Position numbers and translations under genes: made by a program. A stretch of 64,000 bases of DNA from Hetaerina americana. Its lineage: Eukaryota; Arthropoda; Insecta; Odonata; Calopterygidae. Of this stretch, positions 36,299 through 49,174 are shown in pieces. Under the pieces are notes generated by a model that saw only the letters and a list, made by a program, of their open reading frames with translations, had not been told where the DNA came from and made no database searches. The stretch covers positions 124,001 to 188,000 of the forward strand of contig JAKTNV010000117.1 of NCBI GenBank assembly GCA_022747635.1. Reading direction: 5' to 3'. Numbering within the stretch: position 1 is the first letter of the stretch; every line of letters starts with the position of its first letter.

Positions 36299-36673
36299 TC
36301 ACCTGCCTGGCAGTTTATAAAGTGGCGAACGGGGAAAAAATCGAACCGGAAGTGCCCACTGGAGTAGCCCCTGGCGGTGAATAACGGAAATAAAAGGGGG
36401 GTGAATGCGGGGCAATGCCAAGTCCTTTTGTTTTTTAGCCAGTTGACTGTGAGATAGACTTTTTTTTTGATGGACGCTCCGATGGCCGCACACTTGTGTG
36501 TCGGTGCGGGATTTCACTCGGACTCGCATGAATCCCAAAATAGCTCCGAAAGCAAGACTCGGACTTCTAAACGCATCTATTTTCAGCGCATCCATACAAA
36601 GAAAAACTAAAGGCAAACACTCAGGGTGACTTACAAGCGTAACAAGAGTACGTGGGTATGTATGCACATTCAT
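36299..36673 (-). other. Unrecognised 124-codon frame ending at a donor-like site
   Basis: The frame begins MNVHTYPRTLVTLVSHPECL and ends in CTGCCAGGCAG directly before GTGAGT (minus strand), so its stop TGA lies inside a good donor consensus. There is no domain, no homology that I recognise and no acceptor upstream. It could be a non-coding first exon or chance. The surrounding 36.3-36.9 kb is less AT-rich than its neighbours. Confidence 0.15.
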
Positions 36674-37598
36674 CCTCTTGAAACGAATCGCACTTGAGAG
36701 TTAATTCCGCAATTGTTTCATTTCCCACCTTTCGATGGGTCGCCCATTGAAGCCGTTTCTCGAGGCAACGGAGTTGTAACGACATGCAAAATAACGCTGG
36801 TTGTAAGTCGCGACCGCCGATTGGTAGGGGAAGCTATTTCGGTCTATTTATTGCTTTGTTAAGTGCTTTGTGCGCCAAATGCATCTTATAACCCAATATT
36901 TCGTCAACCTCGGCTTGGTGTTCGCATTTTAAACTGTCCAATATTATAATTGAATGAACCGCACGACGTAATCAGCGGCAGCGAATATGATCGAGGCCAA
37001 TTCAATCGTGACCGCAGTGGCTCTACCATTTCCGGCCCCAAATGCCCACGATTCTCTTTCAAGCTTTCAGTCTCGGCAATCGAGTTGTACCGAAGAAATT
37101 ATGCGAACTATACGACTGCTATGCCTACATTGTCTTCTCCATTATTGCCAAGCCAAGGGCCAGAGAGGTACTTGGATTGTTGACAGTGCTACAAAATTTA
37201 ATATTATATCTCCCAACAAGTCAGTAAAATACATACGTTTCACAACACAGCACCAATACGCGAGGCAGTAGTCAGCCAAGAACATAAGGTTTGCCTGGGT
37301 ACACAGCATCCACCCGATTAATTGAATGGCCAAGTAACATTTCTTGTAGGAATCCTTTTCCCAATTTCCAGATTAACGATTTTACACCACCTGCAGCCTC
37401 CATTAAAATCGCAAAATTTTTCGTTCCGAGAATTAATCGATATAGTTTCTCTCTTTCTCCATTCTCGCCACGTTACTAATCGACTGCTCCCAATCTTAAA
37501 TTACGCAAACTCGAAGAATAGTGTCCTGAAGGTGAATATAATTCGTAGCACACGCTCCACCAATTCATATGGAAACCATATCCGTGTCTGGTATTGGT

Positions 37599-37661
37599 GA
37601 CTTAACACCCCCCGCCACACGCGCCCTTGCGGCGGCTTGCGGGGTATTATGCCGATGTATT
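37599..37661 (+). repeat. Retroelement-like repeat, better-preserved copy
   Basis: AACACCCCCCGCCACACGCG, then CCCTTGCGGCGGCTTGCGGG and GTATTAT. It pairs with the divergent copy at 7979-8040. The GCCAC...GTGGC-like symmetry gives a short stem. No coding region or target duplication is visible, so the parent element is unknown. Confidence 0.5.
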
Positions 37662-40600
37662 AAAAAAATCACTGCTTGGCGAGAATTTATAATAGCTGAT
37701 AAAATATGTAGAGCAACAATTGTTTACGCACAAGCATCTAACAATAATAATGAAGCCGCAAACAGTACGGAAATAATATAAAAAGAAAATGATGCGTCCG
37801 TTTAGGTATTTTCCACTCCTCTAATAATACCATAAAATTTATGCACCTTACTACACAGAGGATGACATTGCTGGAGACACTCTATTGGCGGAATCCTTGA
37901 AGCACACAAATTTCTTCAGCGACACATATCCTTACGACCGCCAACGCTAGCCCGGCTTAACGACTCAGTCTAAGACTTCCCTAAGTTGTTTTAAAGGGTG
38001 TTTGACTTTTAAAGGGTGGAACGAGCAAATTTTACACGGGAGGAACACACGAAGGTCCCTCCACCGGAAGCGCTTATGTGAAGTATTCCGAGGAAGTGGA
38101 ATGGAATGAATGATCTGGCTATTCCACACACAGAACTTCCCCCACGCCAAACCCACTTGCCCAACCTTGACCCTCGTCGTGCGTGAGGGCGAGAAGCCTG
38201 GAGCAGAAGGGGGAAGACGGCGGCGGCGTCAAGGAAACTGAAAGAGGTGGCAAGGTTTAAAAACTCTTTCGTTCTAGCAGTGCAGTCATTGACACTAACA
38301 CCAGGAATGAAACGAGTTAGTGAACGAGGCCGGATGACAACAGGACAATGCGGCACTTATGAGGAGAAATCTGACACATCCAGAAAGAGGAAACACGAAC
38401 GAAGCGTTTAAGTTTTGAAACAAAGAATAGCATTTACTAAATGAATATTGTTATTGCAAAATGAAAGATTTTTGGGGATCGAATCGAAAGGCACAAGTTA
38501 TTTGATTACCTTTCGGAGGGAGACGTACAATAGTAGGACCGGTAATTTGTGATATAAATAGTCTAATGTCAATGGAATAATATAAGGAATTCAACATCAA
38601 CGCAAATAACACCGTAGTTCTTAATTTATCGTGCCCCAAAATTTAGCATGTCGTTACACTTTCGTACGAATATAATATGTCAAATCAAAAGTGTACGTAA
38701 ACATTTTTTAGAACCGATAAATTAGTTTCGATGTACCTTTTTCTTTGTACCAACAAAACTTAATTAGAGCATTCCTATATCAATATACTTAATTAATAAC
38801 GTCGGTCCCACTGATCCACCAAGTTTACAGAATGTAGTCGCCAATTGCCACAGCAAGTAAAAACGATGAACACCACTTTCTTTTACTCCAATGTGAGCTA
38901 AATGCAGCAGCCAACTCTTGAACGACGGCGAAGAATGGCCTTAAGCAATACAGTATGTCCCTGATCGCTACCACTCCCATTTCTTATGCATGCAATGCCA
39001 ATACTATGAATGCTTCCTCCGTCCATTAATAACCTTTTCCATTTAAATTCTCTCCATTGAGAAATGTTATCTCAAACGAATATGGAATGTCACGTGCGAA
39101 TATTTTAAGTTTCACCTTAGAACAGGCCGGACCAACCTAAAAGATTTCACGGACGAATTTTGGTGACACTTGATTCTTCCGCAGGCCAGGTATCATTGCA
39201 CATAAATTCAAAAAATATAACCTGCCGGGTCACATGCGGCCCACGTGTTGGCCAGGCCTCTTCGAATGCTACTACAATATGCGCTGTCTTCCACCGCCAA
39301 GGCTGAGTGCTGTGCATGCAAGACGGGTGAGCATTCTTAAATTTCGACGTTGCATACCTTGATTTGACTCACTCTCTACCGCGCACCCCAGCGGTGGCAT
39401 GCAGGGTACGATGTAGAAATGGAAATGTATGCTGATTTGGCCAACAGTGAGCACTGATGTAAACAATGACAAAGGAATTCTATTTATTCTAAGGCTACAT
39501 TCTATTATTTAATGAAAACATTTATTCTACGCTGATTTCAGATGAAGAATAAAAGTAACGAGAACAATACAGAACAAGCCACCAAGCCAACTAATGCTTC
39601 TTCTGAGATTAAAAAAAAATTCGTCGCTACCCAACTACCGAATAAAGCAGTTTGAAAAAGCATGGTCAATAATTTACCACACCAAACAGATTTATCGCAT
39701 AAATCGAGAGAGAGAAAATCAAATATTTCCGACTGTTAACACCGGATATATAACGCCAGTTCAATATGCCACGACCGAATTGAAAGGAAGCATAAGAAAT
39801 GGGTCGATGCACGCGTCACGCTCTGCTGAGGGTGATGATATGAAGAAATGCATTTTTTAGGTTCACTTTCGTTCTAAATTCTTTAGAAATGTACTCGTGT
39901 ACCACATCGGGGTTAGAAATGAATAATGCACGAATAATCTATATTTTTACGAATTTTATGCATTAAAACACGTACCAAAGTACATTTGAACGCGAAAATT
40001 GCTAGAAATGCCCTTCTCTAGTACCAATAAATTTCCATTAACTCTGGTCCACAAGTTATTAATAATGCAGGGCAACACTAGGTGTGAGCAGGAGGTAATT
40101 CATCATTCCAAAATCCATACCAATATAAGACTAGGGATCAGCTAATTATAGAGGTGTACGAGCCACAATATAAAATAACGAGTAGACCAACGGGAAAATG
40201 AACTTGGAATAAGCAATGACAAATCGAAAAAAAATAGAAAAACAATGTCAAGGGCAATAAAAAATATATTAACACAGACAACACCCAGTACGAAAAGAAA
40301 GAAGTTCGAAGCGCAAAAGAACGACGTCCATGCTATAAAGTTATAATATAAAACGCAGCCTCCTACCATAATTTGGCAAACTTTTCCTGAGATGCCGCAC
40401 AATTTTACTCCATACATAAGAAGCCATTTATTTAAAATCTATTCCGACAAAATACGATAAAAATTATTTCAACTGTCACGGATGACAGCAGTTTTCTGAC
40501 GAAAAGCTGATGGATAGGAGAGAAGCTGTAACTTACCCACAGGAACATTTTACAGGGCAAGAGGATAATAAGCCGAAGGGGCGTCAACCTACTCGGGAGT

Positions 40601-42685
40601 TGCGTGGTAAAATGCCCAAGTGCGACCACGGTTAGAAATAGTCGGCAACACCGCGAGGTATCAGTTGAAAGGAGTAAGAAAAATATGCAAGGACGAAATA
40701 TAATAGCCGGACGGAACCAGTGAACTATGGTCGAAAGATGCATGCATAAATACAAAAATCTCGTAAACTCCCTCTAACGCCCTGGTGCCCTATCTTCCGT
40801 CACTGTTCTCCTAAATTACACATATTGCTGGGAAAGCCCACGAAAGAAAGACACGCCCCTTCTGTCTTTAAAAAAATTGGTCCCGGAACCCGGAACAAAG
40901 GAGTGAGGGGTCAACCGCGAAGGCCCAATTCGCACAAGGTTAATTAATTCCTTCGTACTTCGCGGTTTTCGCTCCTAAGATTTCAAACGAAAAACGTCCC
41001 CGGAGTGAATACAAAGGAGACTCAACAGACGACGATGAGTTGCAGGTTATTAACACTGAATAATGAATGAAGTGGTTAGGATGGGATGAAAAAGAAACAC
41101 GCGAAAAATTGAAGGAAAGATCTTAAGGAGATGGACGCTCAGACGTAAGAAGCGATCAAAGAAATCCGGCCATCCACGCTTCGAGAAAGACACCCCCCTA
41201 TCTTGATGATCAATTTATATTCCCTGCCTCCGATAAAATGAGAAACTATTCCTACATTGATATATTTACCATCGTCACTTCAATATTATCTGTATCGATA
41301 GCAACTACTGTAAATCGTACATGCCACAACCAATTCACCTATACTGTTAATTATTATTATTGGTTAAGAGGGTATTCTAAATAGAACATACGACTGTTTT
41401 AAGTTAAAAAGGAAAGCGAAAATCATAAACAATAGTTGCCGTAGAGAAGAGAGGCCTTCCCTGCTCACAGAAATTAATAAACCTAAACTTAAAAAAAAAA
41501 AGTAGAGAACGACTTGAAAAACGAATCGCCCTCCCACGTTTTCAATCGCGGACGAGAACACTTAAGTAATTCACCCCGAGCATGAAAACGTCATTACCAC
41601 CCAAGGGTACAAAACCACAGCAAGGTTTCGAGTCGGCCGTGAATTGAACGGAGCGCTAGCAAAAAGCGTGTGTTCACCGGAAATATCCGGAGCCGAGGGG
41701 ATATTAGCACCCCGGAGTGAAAGAACGGTTGATCGAGACAAGTGGGCTGACGGAGTTTTTCGGGAGACTGATGAGAGCGCGTTACTGGGCGGGAGTATTG
41801 GCGGATTTTGGGGAAATTGAAGGCAAGGGACATAAAAACGAGAGCGGGAAAGGGAGAAGAAATGGAATGAATAACGACTGACTCTCTGAAGCTTAAGGAC
41901 GGCCCCGAGGGGGAACGAGATGAGGGAGGAACCGAGTCTGGGGCCAGTGGAAAGGCAAACTGGAACAGAATTTGAAGGGTACAGCAGTCAAGGCTGGGAT
42001 AGGAACACAGACATGTACAATATGGCTTCAACGTTCGAGGGACCGATATGTGTGTTTCTTCGAAATCATTATGAAGTGGGCACAAAAGATTCCAAAACAT
42101 TTCACTAAGTTCAAGCACTATTGACCAACAAGCCCCTATTCACAGAAACAATCAAGTGTCAGTTGACATGTGTGTATTTCCCCATGAATATTTGCCGCAA
42201 ACGGCCTGGAAAGAGGTCTTGTACATATTTGAATATATATGCAGTCGTACAACTAAGGAGAAAGATGAGCTCTGATGATAGGGAATGATTTCATGAGTAA
42301 GAGAGAATCACAGCGAGAGCAACATCCTTATAGGATACTCAACCTACGGCAGGGGTTCTTCTAACGCCATGAGCTGTAACGAAGTACTTTTTCAGCGTCA
42401 ATGACGCCGGAAATCAAACGAACCAGGCAACAGAGATTAACGTACTTGTACATAAACTCCATGCCAAAGGCATCCACGGAATTTCTCACCCGATAAAAAT
42501 CCGGACGAGTATCCGCACGAAACTCATAAATACGAAGGAAAACGGGTAATTATTGACGCTGGCCTACGCTGTATGATAATATCTAGCTAACCAATTCGTA
42601 GGGAGTCGAATTCAATATAGGAAGAGATAAAGCTCCCGAGTATCAAAAGTGACTAAAATGGCAACACTGGTTAGGGGAGTATAAT
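37662..42685. other. Non-coding stretch, nothing recognised
   Basis: Frames on the minus strand (38009-38356, 40142-40417, 40432-40755, 41594-42118) overlap AT- or purine-biased sequence and show no domains. An imperfect CCGCGAAG...CTTCGCGG inverted pair lies at about 40915-40965. No other structure was found. Confidence 0.45.
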
Positions 42686-42689
42686 CTCG

Positions 42690-42900
42690 GAGGGTGTTTC
42701 AAGGGAGGTGGCACAACCTGGTGAGCGGCGTGGAGGAGGGAGAAAGGGTCGAGTGGCTCGAGGGGATCAGGGTGGGAGAAAACGGAAGAGTTATACGCAT
42801 GGAGGGGAAGTGCCGGTTAGATCCGAAACGGATTGGGGGTCGAGAAGAGAGAGCACAGGACAGCTGGGACGAAAGAGTCTAAGGGCAAGGAAGGATTCGA
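42690..42900. repeat. Short G/A-rich island
   Basis: Plus-strand GGAGGGAGAAAGGG-type composition with two overlapping plus frames in different phases (42694-42882, 42708-42944). Treated as low complexity. Confidence 0.5.
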
Positions 42901-43637
42901 ATGCATCCAGAGGGACACACTTAACGACTAATTTCTTGGCCTAACCCTCACGGACTCAAGCCGGTTTCTCCTTAACATTTCTCACTCATGGCTATTTCGC
43001 AAGCAAGAAAAGATTTCTACGGAAGTTAAATTTAAAAGAATTAAATTTAAAAAAATACGCAACTGGTTGGAAGTAATCAGCCATAGGACTGGCAACAAAT
43101 TGCTATACCATTAGCCTCGCTTAACTCATTACTGACTTCATAAAACGGATTTGGGTTAGATGTTCGAACTTGCAGGAAAACAGTTCTTATCATCATAATT
43201 TTCTAGATCTAACTTTTCATTTTTTTCACACGGCAAAGTGTAAAAACGTAGGCTAGTTCACAGGATACGTTGAAGAATCGTTGAGTAGCTTTTCCATAAC
43301 AGTGGCCGAAATTCACTGTTTTTAGTAACACTAAATTTATTTTATACATTCACTTCACTCGAGTTTGCTTGGAATTCATTCCAAAAAACTTAACTATGAA
43401 AAGCTCAACTGTATTTATACCATTCCGCACGGTTCCGGTTGGGTTTGCGAGAACTCAATGGCGTTACCGCGAGTTTCTAGGTTCAACAAATACCACGATT
43501 TTATGGTCTAGCAACGCCATGTTATTTTAGTTTTAATAATTAGTGCGAAGTAGTGGCTGCCAAGGTAAGGTTTTTATGTTTATCTGCTGGAGGAATAAAT
43601 AGAAGAAAATAATTAAAAATAAGCGGAAAAAGTATTA

Positions 43638-43747
43638 CATGATAAACGAATTAATCATGTATGTATATAGACTGAATATTATCTGTAAATATTATATATT
43701 CATGATAAACGGATTAATCATGTATGTATACAGACTGAATATGATCT
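43638..43747. repeat. Direct repeat, two 47-bp copies, 63-bp period
   Basis: CATGATAAACGAATTAATCA... at 43638-43684 recurs at 43701-43747 with three substitutions (GAATT/GGATT, TATAG/TACAG, ATATT/ATATG). It lies immediately left of the 43785-44044 fold-back and may have arisen with it. Confidence 0.9.
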
Positions 43748-43784
43748 TTTAACATTTCTTTATAAATCATTTTTTGATCCATAA

Positions 43785-44044
43785 TGATCAAAGTATCGGG
43801 TTATTTTGGAGCTAAGATTTTTGTCAAGTTTACTTCTTATCCTGAGATTTGGTCATACGTTTGCGAAAAAGTAATGTGGAACTTGGGTGCATTACAAAAT
43901 ATAATGGTTAAATAAAATATCCCCATTTGTAACACACCTAAGTGCTACATCAATTTTTCGCAAACGTCTGGTCTGATCGCATCTCGGGATAAGTAGCAAA
44001 CTCGACTGAAAGTTTAGCTTCAAAATAACCCGACGCTTTAATCA
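43785..44044. repeat. 260-bp imperfect fold-back (MITE-like or hairpin locus)
   Basis: The left arm, about 43785-43898, starts TGATCAAAGTATCGGGTTAT. The right arm, about 43926-44044, read in reverse complement, starts TGATTAAAGCGTCGGGTTAT. The arms stay alignable through ACGTTTGCGAAAAA and GGTG.RTTACAAA, at roughly 75-80% identity by eye, with one small indel (about 3-4 bp). The loop of about 27 bp is AT-rich. No target-site duplication is clear. Options are a fold-back or MITE element whose ends are the arm tips, or an inverted duplication. A transcript would form a stem of about 113 bp, suited to hairpin-siRNA processing. Confidence 0.82.
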
Positions 44045-45830
44045 CTACGCCAGTACCTCAAACTTACGAAAGGAAGTCAACCAGACTCATTGCCCTCATC
44101 ACTTCCCAGCGCTATTTTCATCCAGTAACCTTTTCACTGCCGAAGATATTGCTGACTAACTTTAAGGCATAACAAGAAGTGAAGTGCGTTACGGCGTATT
44201 ATAATTATTGCGATAAAGACGTAACCCATCATTATGAGCAGTAAAATTTGAGTTCAGAAAGTTTGTTAAAAAAACAGCTTTTATGCCTCAACGACCCAAC
44301 TGTTGGGCGTAACAAATAAAGAGGGTTCGGGAACGTCGAATATGGGCCAGTTTGGTGCGATACTATGTGTGACGATTAAGTGCCAGAGGGAGTCTTTCGA
44401 TTAATCGTTTTGCAAAGCTGAACAAGGCAAGGTCAAAAGTCAACACCGGACATGCAGTTAACCTTCAATGGGATTCCGGAGGCAGCAGGTTATTCCTGAC
44501 CGACCGAGACCAATCTTTCATCACCCACGAAAAACGATTAGAGTAACGCGATCAGGGACCATATTACCTAGGGATTTATAATGCCATTACCTTAATAAAT
44601 CGATTTAAATTAATTTCAATCAGGAGTAAGCCTAAAATTTTTACACATAATACTAGTTTTAAAGCATTCCTTGAGTTAATACAACTACGATTAAAAAATA
44701 ATACGGGGCATAAAAAGTTCTAATAATCGAATAAGTTTTTAAAAATTACCTTTTACTGGCACACCATTCCGATAATTGCTATTTGATCAGGGAATTGAAA
44801 CTAAAAGCAAAACGAGGAGACCATAAAAAGATGGGCAGCCATTAATATAGGTATTCATTAATAAATTTTGCTTTAAATGGTACTGAAATATTACATTCAC
44901 AAAATTCGCCACCATTCTGTTCCAACACCCATGAAACTTCACATAAAATACGTAACTAATGAATATCAACAAACAAGTATTCAAACGAGGAAATTTGGGG
45001 ATAAACACAAGAGGCACCAATAAAAATTTGGTTTACATTCGATTGAAAATTAATGAAAATACCAAATAGATACCCATAATGAAAGGCCACTGCCCATTTC
45101 TCGGTAGGAAAGAGCGTAAAAAAATAACATTCATGCTTAATATTTACATATATTCGCAACGTTTTGCCATCGGAGTCAATGCCCTAAATCTACAAAAAAT
45201 CAAATCCAAATGCCTTAAAGGCACAACATCTGACAGGTTTGATGACCCATCAACAACGAAACGACTATTGATGTAATATCTAGGTATCGAGAAAGCATTT
45301 TATTTGAATTCAAACCAACAACTGCTGATTTCCGTAACTCCACTAGTTAACAAAATTTTTTCACCTTGAGAGATGCAATTAGGATACTCTCGGGTACTCA
45401 CAATTTCTTTTGTAGTTCAATGAATTATATTCCGTTGGTAATTGATTATGGCAGGCAGACGAAACACACGTGGTGACATGACGAATGGGAGCCATGTATA
45501 CGCTCACACCTTCCACTGGTTGTCATACGGGAGGAAGATTTAGTGGCATTACAGCTTTAAAGCGCATAATTACTTCACCAGCGCTCTTTATGGCGGATAC
45601 GCCCTAGAACTAGATTTAAAAATGTTTTTCAACACGAAGATTGGTTAACCGCAGTCTTTCATTCTTCTCAATAAAATGCTAATACGCATGTTCTGGGTTC
45701 AAACATACGTTATCTATTAATCCTGAACGCGAGCCCTCTTTCGTCACCACTCCAGGGTTGGCCAGCCGTTGGGAGTTTCCGTCACTCAGGAATGCACGCG
45801 AGGATAGTAATTACGTACCAAGGAATATAA
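44045..45830. other. Non-coding stretch, nothing recognised
   Basis: AT-rich with short frames only. No structure found. Confidence 0.5.
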
Positions 45831-45834
45831 TCGG

Positions 45835-46290
45835 GAGGAATGAAGAAACGGGGAAGTACGAGCGAAAGGGGGTGGACATGTACGGGTTCCTTATGTTTGG
45901 GGAGGGAACGAGGCGTTTCAGGGTGATGGGATGAGGAAGCCCGGGGAGGCGGTAGAAGTGATAGGTACGAAGGGGAGGGTGTTATTGAGGGAACTGGTTT
46001 GTGAGTGAGTAGTAGATGATGATGATCATGATGGCGGGGATGGAAGGAAGGGAGGCTTTAACTCGAGGATGCGGGGAGCGAAAAGGGCGGGAGGAGGGTG
46101 AGGAGAAGTAGGAGTGTTGCGGGCGAGGGACGGCGTGGTTTACACAGACGGTGGGGGTGGGTTCGGATCGGTTGAAGGGGAATGGTTAAAGCAATGAGGG
46201 CGCGGAGCATATTCTGCGAGACCGTTGGGCGGGTAGGGATAACGGAAGAAGTAAGGGGGCATCCGACGTTTGGCGGAAAAAGGGAAGGGA
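45835..46290. repeat. G/A-rich island
   Basis: Plus-strand GGGGAGGGAACGAGG-type composition with a GATGATGATGATCATGATGG stretch at about 46015-46034. Minus-strand P/S/L-rich frames (46058-46327, 46140-46478) overlap in different phases and are artefacts. Confidence 0.55.
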
Positions 46291-47530
46291 GGTGAATTGA
46301 CCAAAACCGAAAGAGGATTGATCGCACTGACTAAGGGTGAAACATCAAGATACCGCCGAGATATTTCGAACGCGCCGAGATCACTCCTGCCGATTCTCGT
46401 TAAACTCGAGTGCTTATCATGACGTTTCCACCTCCTTTTTCTTACTAAGAAAGCGAGTAAGACGTCCAAAAACAACATGATGCCCGATGCAAAGAGTCGA
46501 AAAGTACATGCAAGAATAGAATTACTATTTCTACAAGTGACTATTTCAGGATAATTTTATGGCCACCAGGAAATGTTCATTATGCACTAGCACGAAATAC
46601 AATACGACAGGTTACGAGCGAGGTTCCGAAGCCAACGCAAAGAGGCAACAATGCGTCACGGATCTATAAAAAGCACCATTGTACGAAAGTTACTATTTTA
46701 CTCAACAACAAAACCAAATAATAACAGGCTTCAATTTGGGGGAGATGGCTTCAGAAAATCTGTAATGTAGCAATAAGTCCAAAAGTAGTGTAGCAATAGT
46801 AATTTGGCTATATATAATACTGCCCAAATTAGCTAAGTCTATTCTCTGAGTCCTAAAATTTCTAAAAAAAGTGTCGGCAGGAATTGGTATGCCGCGAAAT
46901 GGGAATAGTTGGTAATATTCGCTACGTTGATACCCAGTAGCTGGAAGGCACCCCAACCTATAAAAAGCGACGAACAATTATCTCAGCCCAGGTGCTTGCT
47001 TAGCAAGCAATTAATGGCAACATTAAGAAAGTTTCCATCTATCTTCAATTTTCGGAGGGTGACCGCAAACTTCTGGAAATGTCAGTGGGTACATTCACGA
47101 TTCAAGCTCTTGCTATAAAAATCAAATAAAAAATCGCTGCATAAAATTTACCCAGCTCAACTCTGGTGTGACAAGCATTTTCTTAAAAAGTCTCCATAAA
47201 TTAAATTCCAACAACTGAGGAAAAGAGCGGAAGTTGACCGCTGATAGAAAGACTTCTTAGAATGAGTTTAGGTAGAGAATGCAACCGGTGTCGTGGTAAG
47301 GAAAAAAATATAACCGGAAAAGTGGACAAATATTTTTAAGATTTGATTACAAGGGAAGTAAATCCTAACTATTATCGGTTTGAATCCTGGATCCAATTAG
47401 TTCTTAGGTATTTATTCTTCAACTTTTCTCGCACACAAGCTGACGCGCGTCCCCTTGCCCCCACACACACGCACATTGGTCTCGGGGGCAAGATGCTTGC
47501 TTGCAAGTACGAGATTACGGGGTGGAGGAT
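46291..47530. other. Non-coding stretch, nothing recognised
   Basis: No motif, repeat or tRNA-like box recognised. Confidence 0.5.
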
Positions 47531-47534
47531 GCAT

Positions 47535-48110
47535 TTTTTCCGGCGGGGATATATATTTATGGGGGGCAGCTATGAGGGACGAAGGATGTGGCAGATGGCG
47601 GAGGATTGGAGAGGGGGAGGCCTGGGCCAAAAGAGAACTGGGGAGTCCGAGAGGCGGGTGAGAGGGAGGAGAGCACATGACTGGTTTCTGGAGCAGATAG
47701 TAGGCTTGTGAACGGAAGGGGGGGGGGGTTGGAAGTGAGAACCAGGGGACCGAAGGTGAAACGAGGGAGGACACTCGAAGGGGATGAGGGGGTCACTAAG
47801 TGGGACGGGGGAAGGTGTGGGGGAGATGCAGACAGTCAGTCTGGGACTGGATGTGGTTAGAGGGGGTGGATGGATTGAGTTGGACGAAAACTGAGATGCG
47901 TCCTGTCCGCTGATGGGGGCGAGTGTCGGGTCCACTGCGGCACGGGATGAGGAAGTGGAGGGTCGGAGAGAGAGGGGAGCCGCTTGGAGAGGGCTCGAGA
48001 AGGGGTGTTGTGGAGTCGCTGTGGAACAAGGGAAGTGGTCAGGAGGGTTAGCGGGGCCTGGGGGAGCCTTGGGAGTGTGTACACCGCTGGGAGACTCGTT
48101 CTCGGGTGGT
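47535..48110. repeat. Strong G-rich island with poly-G run
   Basis: G/A/T-rich on the plus strand, with a run of about 11 G at 47719-47729 and many GGGG tracts. Six overlapping frames on both strands span it and none has a domain. Several four-tract arrangements could form quadruplexes. Confidence 0.6.
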
Positions 48111-48920
48111 GAGCATGAGGTTTAGAGGTTGGGCTCATAATTCTCTTATTACGCCTTTTAACAGGATGTGGCCTCCAGGGTGTTTTAAAGAGGGAACTAA
48201 GCCGACTGGGGCTCGAGCTGATGGCATTATGGGTGAAAGTTCCCGCGGGGAATAGGTGAAAATAAATAACACCTTTCCTGATAACAGCCGCCATGTATGC
48301 ACACATGACAAATTGCGGAAAATTCCATAATTGCAAGCGAAGGGAAATGACCAATTATTATATTCTACTCCATTAAAATTCATCTGCAGCATTTCTATGG
48401 ACCCAGGATAAAAAAAGGTATTGCAGTGATATGGAAAAATTTTGAGAGGGAACATTTTTTAAAAATCAGGAATAATCCGACATATCTGCTAGACTTTTTT
48501 TGCAGCTGTATAACATTTTAAAATTTTAACTTGGATGAAGAGAATATGAAAATGTAAATTCAGTTTTGTTTCAAATGAAAAAAAAACACTTCATCAAGGC
48601 TTGAAATATTAGTCAATCATTCACCATGGTGGGCTACGATACTTATTTTAATATCAAGAACTCAAAGAAAATACGCTACATGCGGAAGCGCTTTTGTTAC
48701 GCTATAATCCACGTCAGACGCAAGATGCAGTTGAGGGATGAAAATGATAATTGAGCAGACGAATTGCAATGCGCATTAGTGAACGACATGAGATATAATA
48801 CATTAATAAATATTATTATGCCGCTTCTGATGAAAATAAATTTAACCTTCGTAAAGGAAATAAAATTTAAGTCCAGGTCATAAATTGGCACATTCGGATA
48901 AAACTGTCTTTAAGGCGCCA

Positions 48921-49174
48921 GGGTGGTTATTTGTAAATTGACATTGAAAAATGTTAAGCTATATGAATAAGAGTTTTTTAAAGTCAACGAAATCTAGGTA
49001 CCTGCACAACTGGCTGCAACGGGTCAAGGTTGAATAACTAAACAGTTGGGTGGTCATTTGTAAATTGACATTGCAAAATGTTAAACTATATGAATAAGAT
49101 TTTTTTTAAGTCAACGAAATCTAGGTACCTGCACAACTGGCTGCAACGGGTCAAGGTTGAATAACTAAACAGTT
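48921..49174. repeat. Tandem duplication, two 127-bp units
   Basis: Unit 1 is 48921-49047 (starting GGGTGGTTATTTGTAAATTG). Unit 2 is 49048-49174. They differ at about six positions and share the segment from AAGTCAACGAAATCTAGGTA to AACTAAACAGTT exactly. No third unit is present beyond a GGG. This is a recent local duplication. Confidence 0.95.

Noticed and set aside
47535..48354. Six overlapping frames of 68-165 codons
   Set aside because: All stem from a G-rich island open in several phases on both strands.
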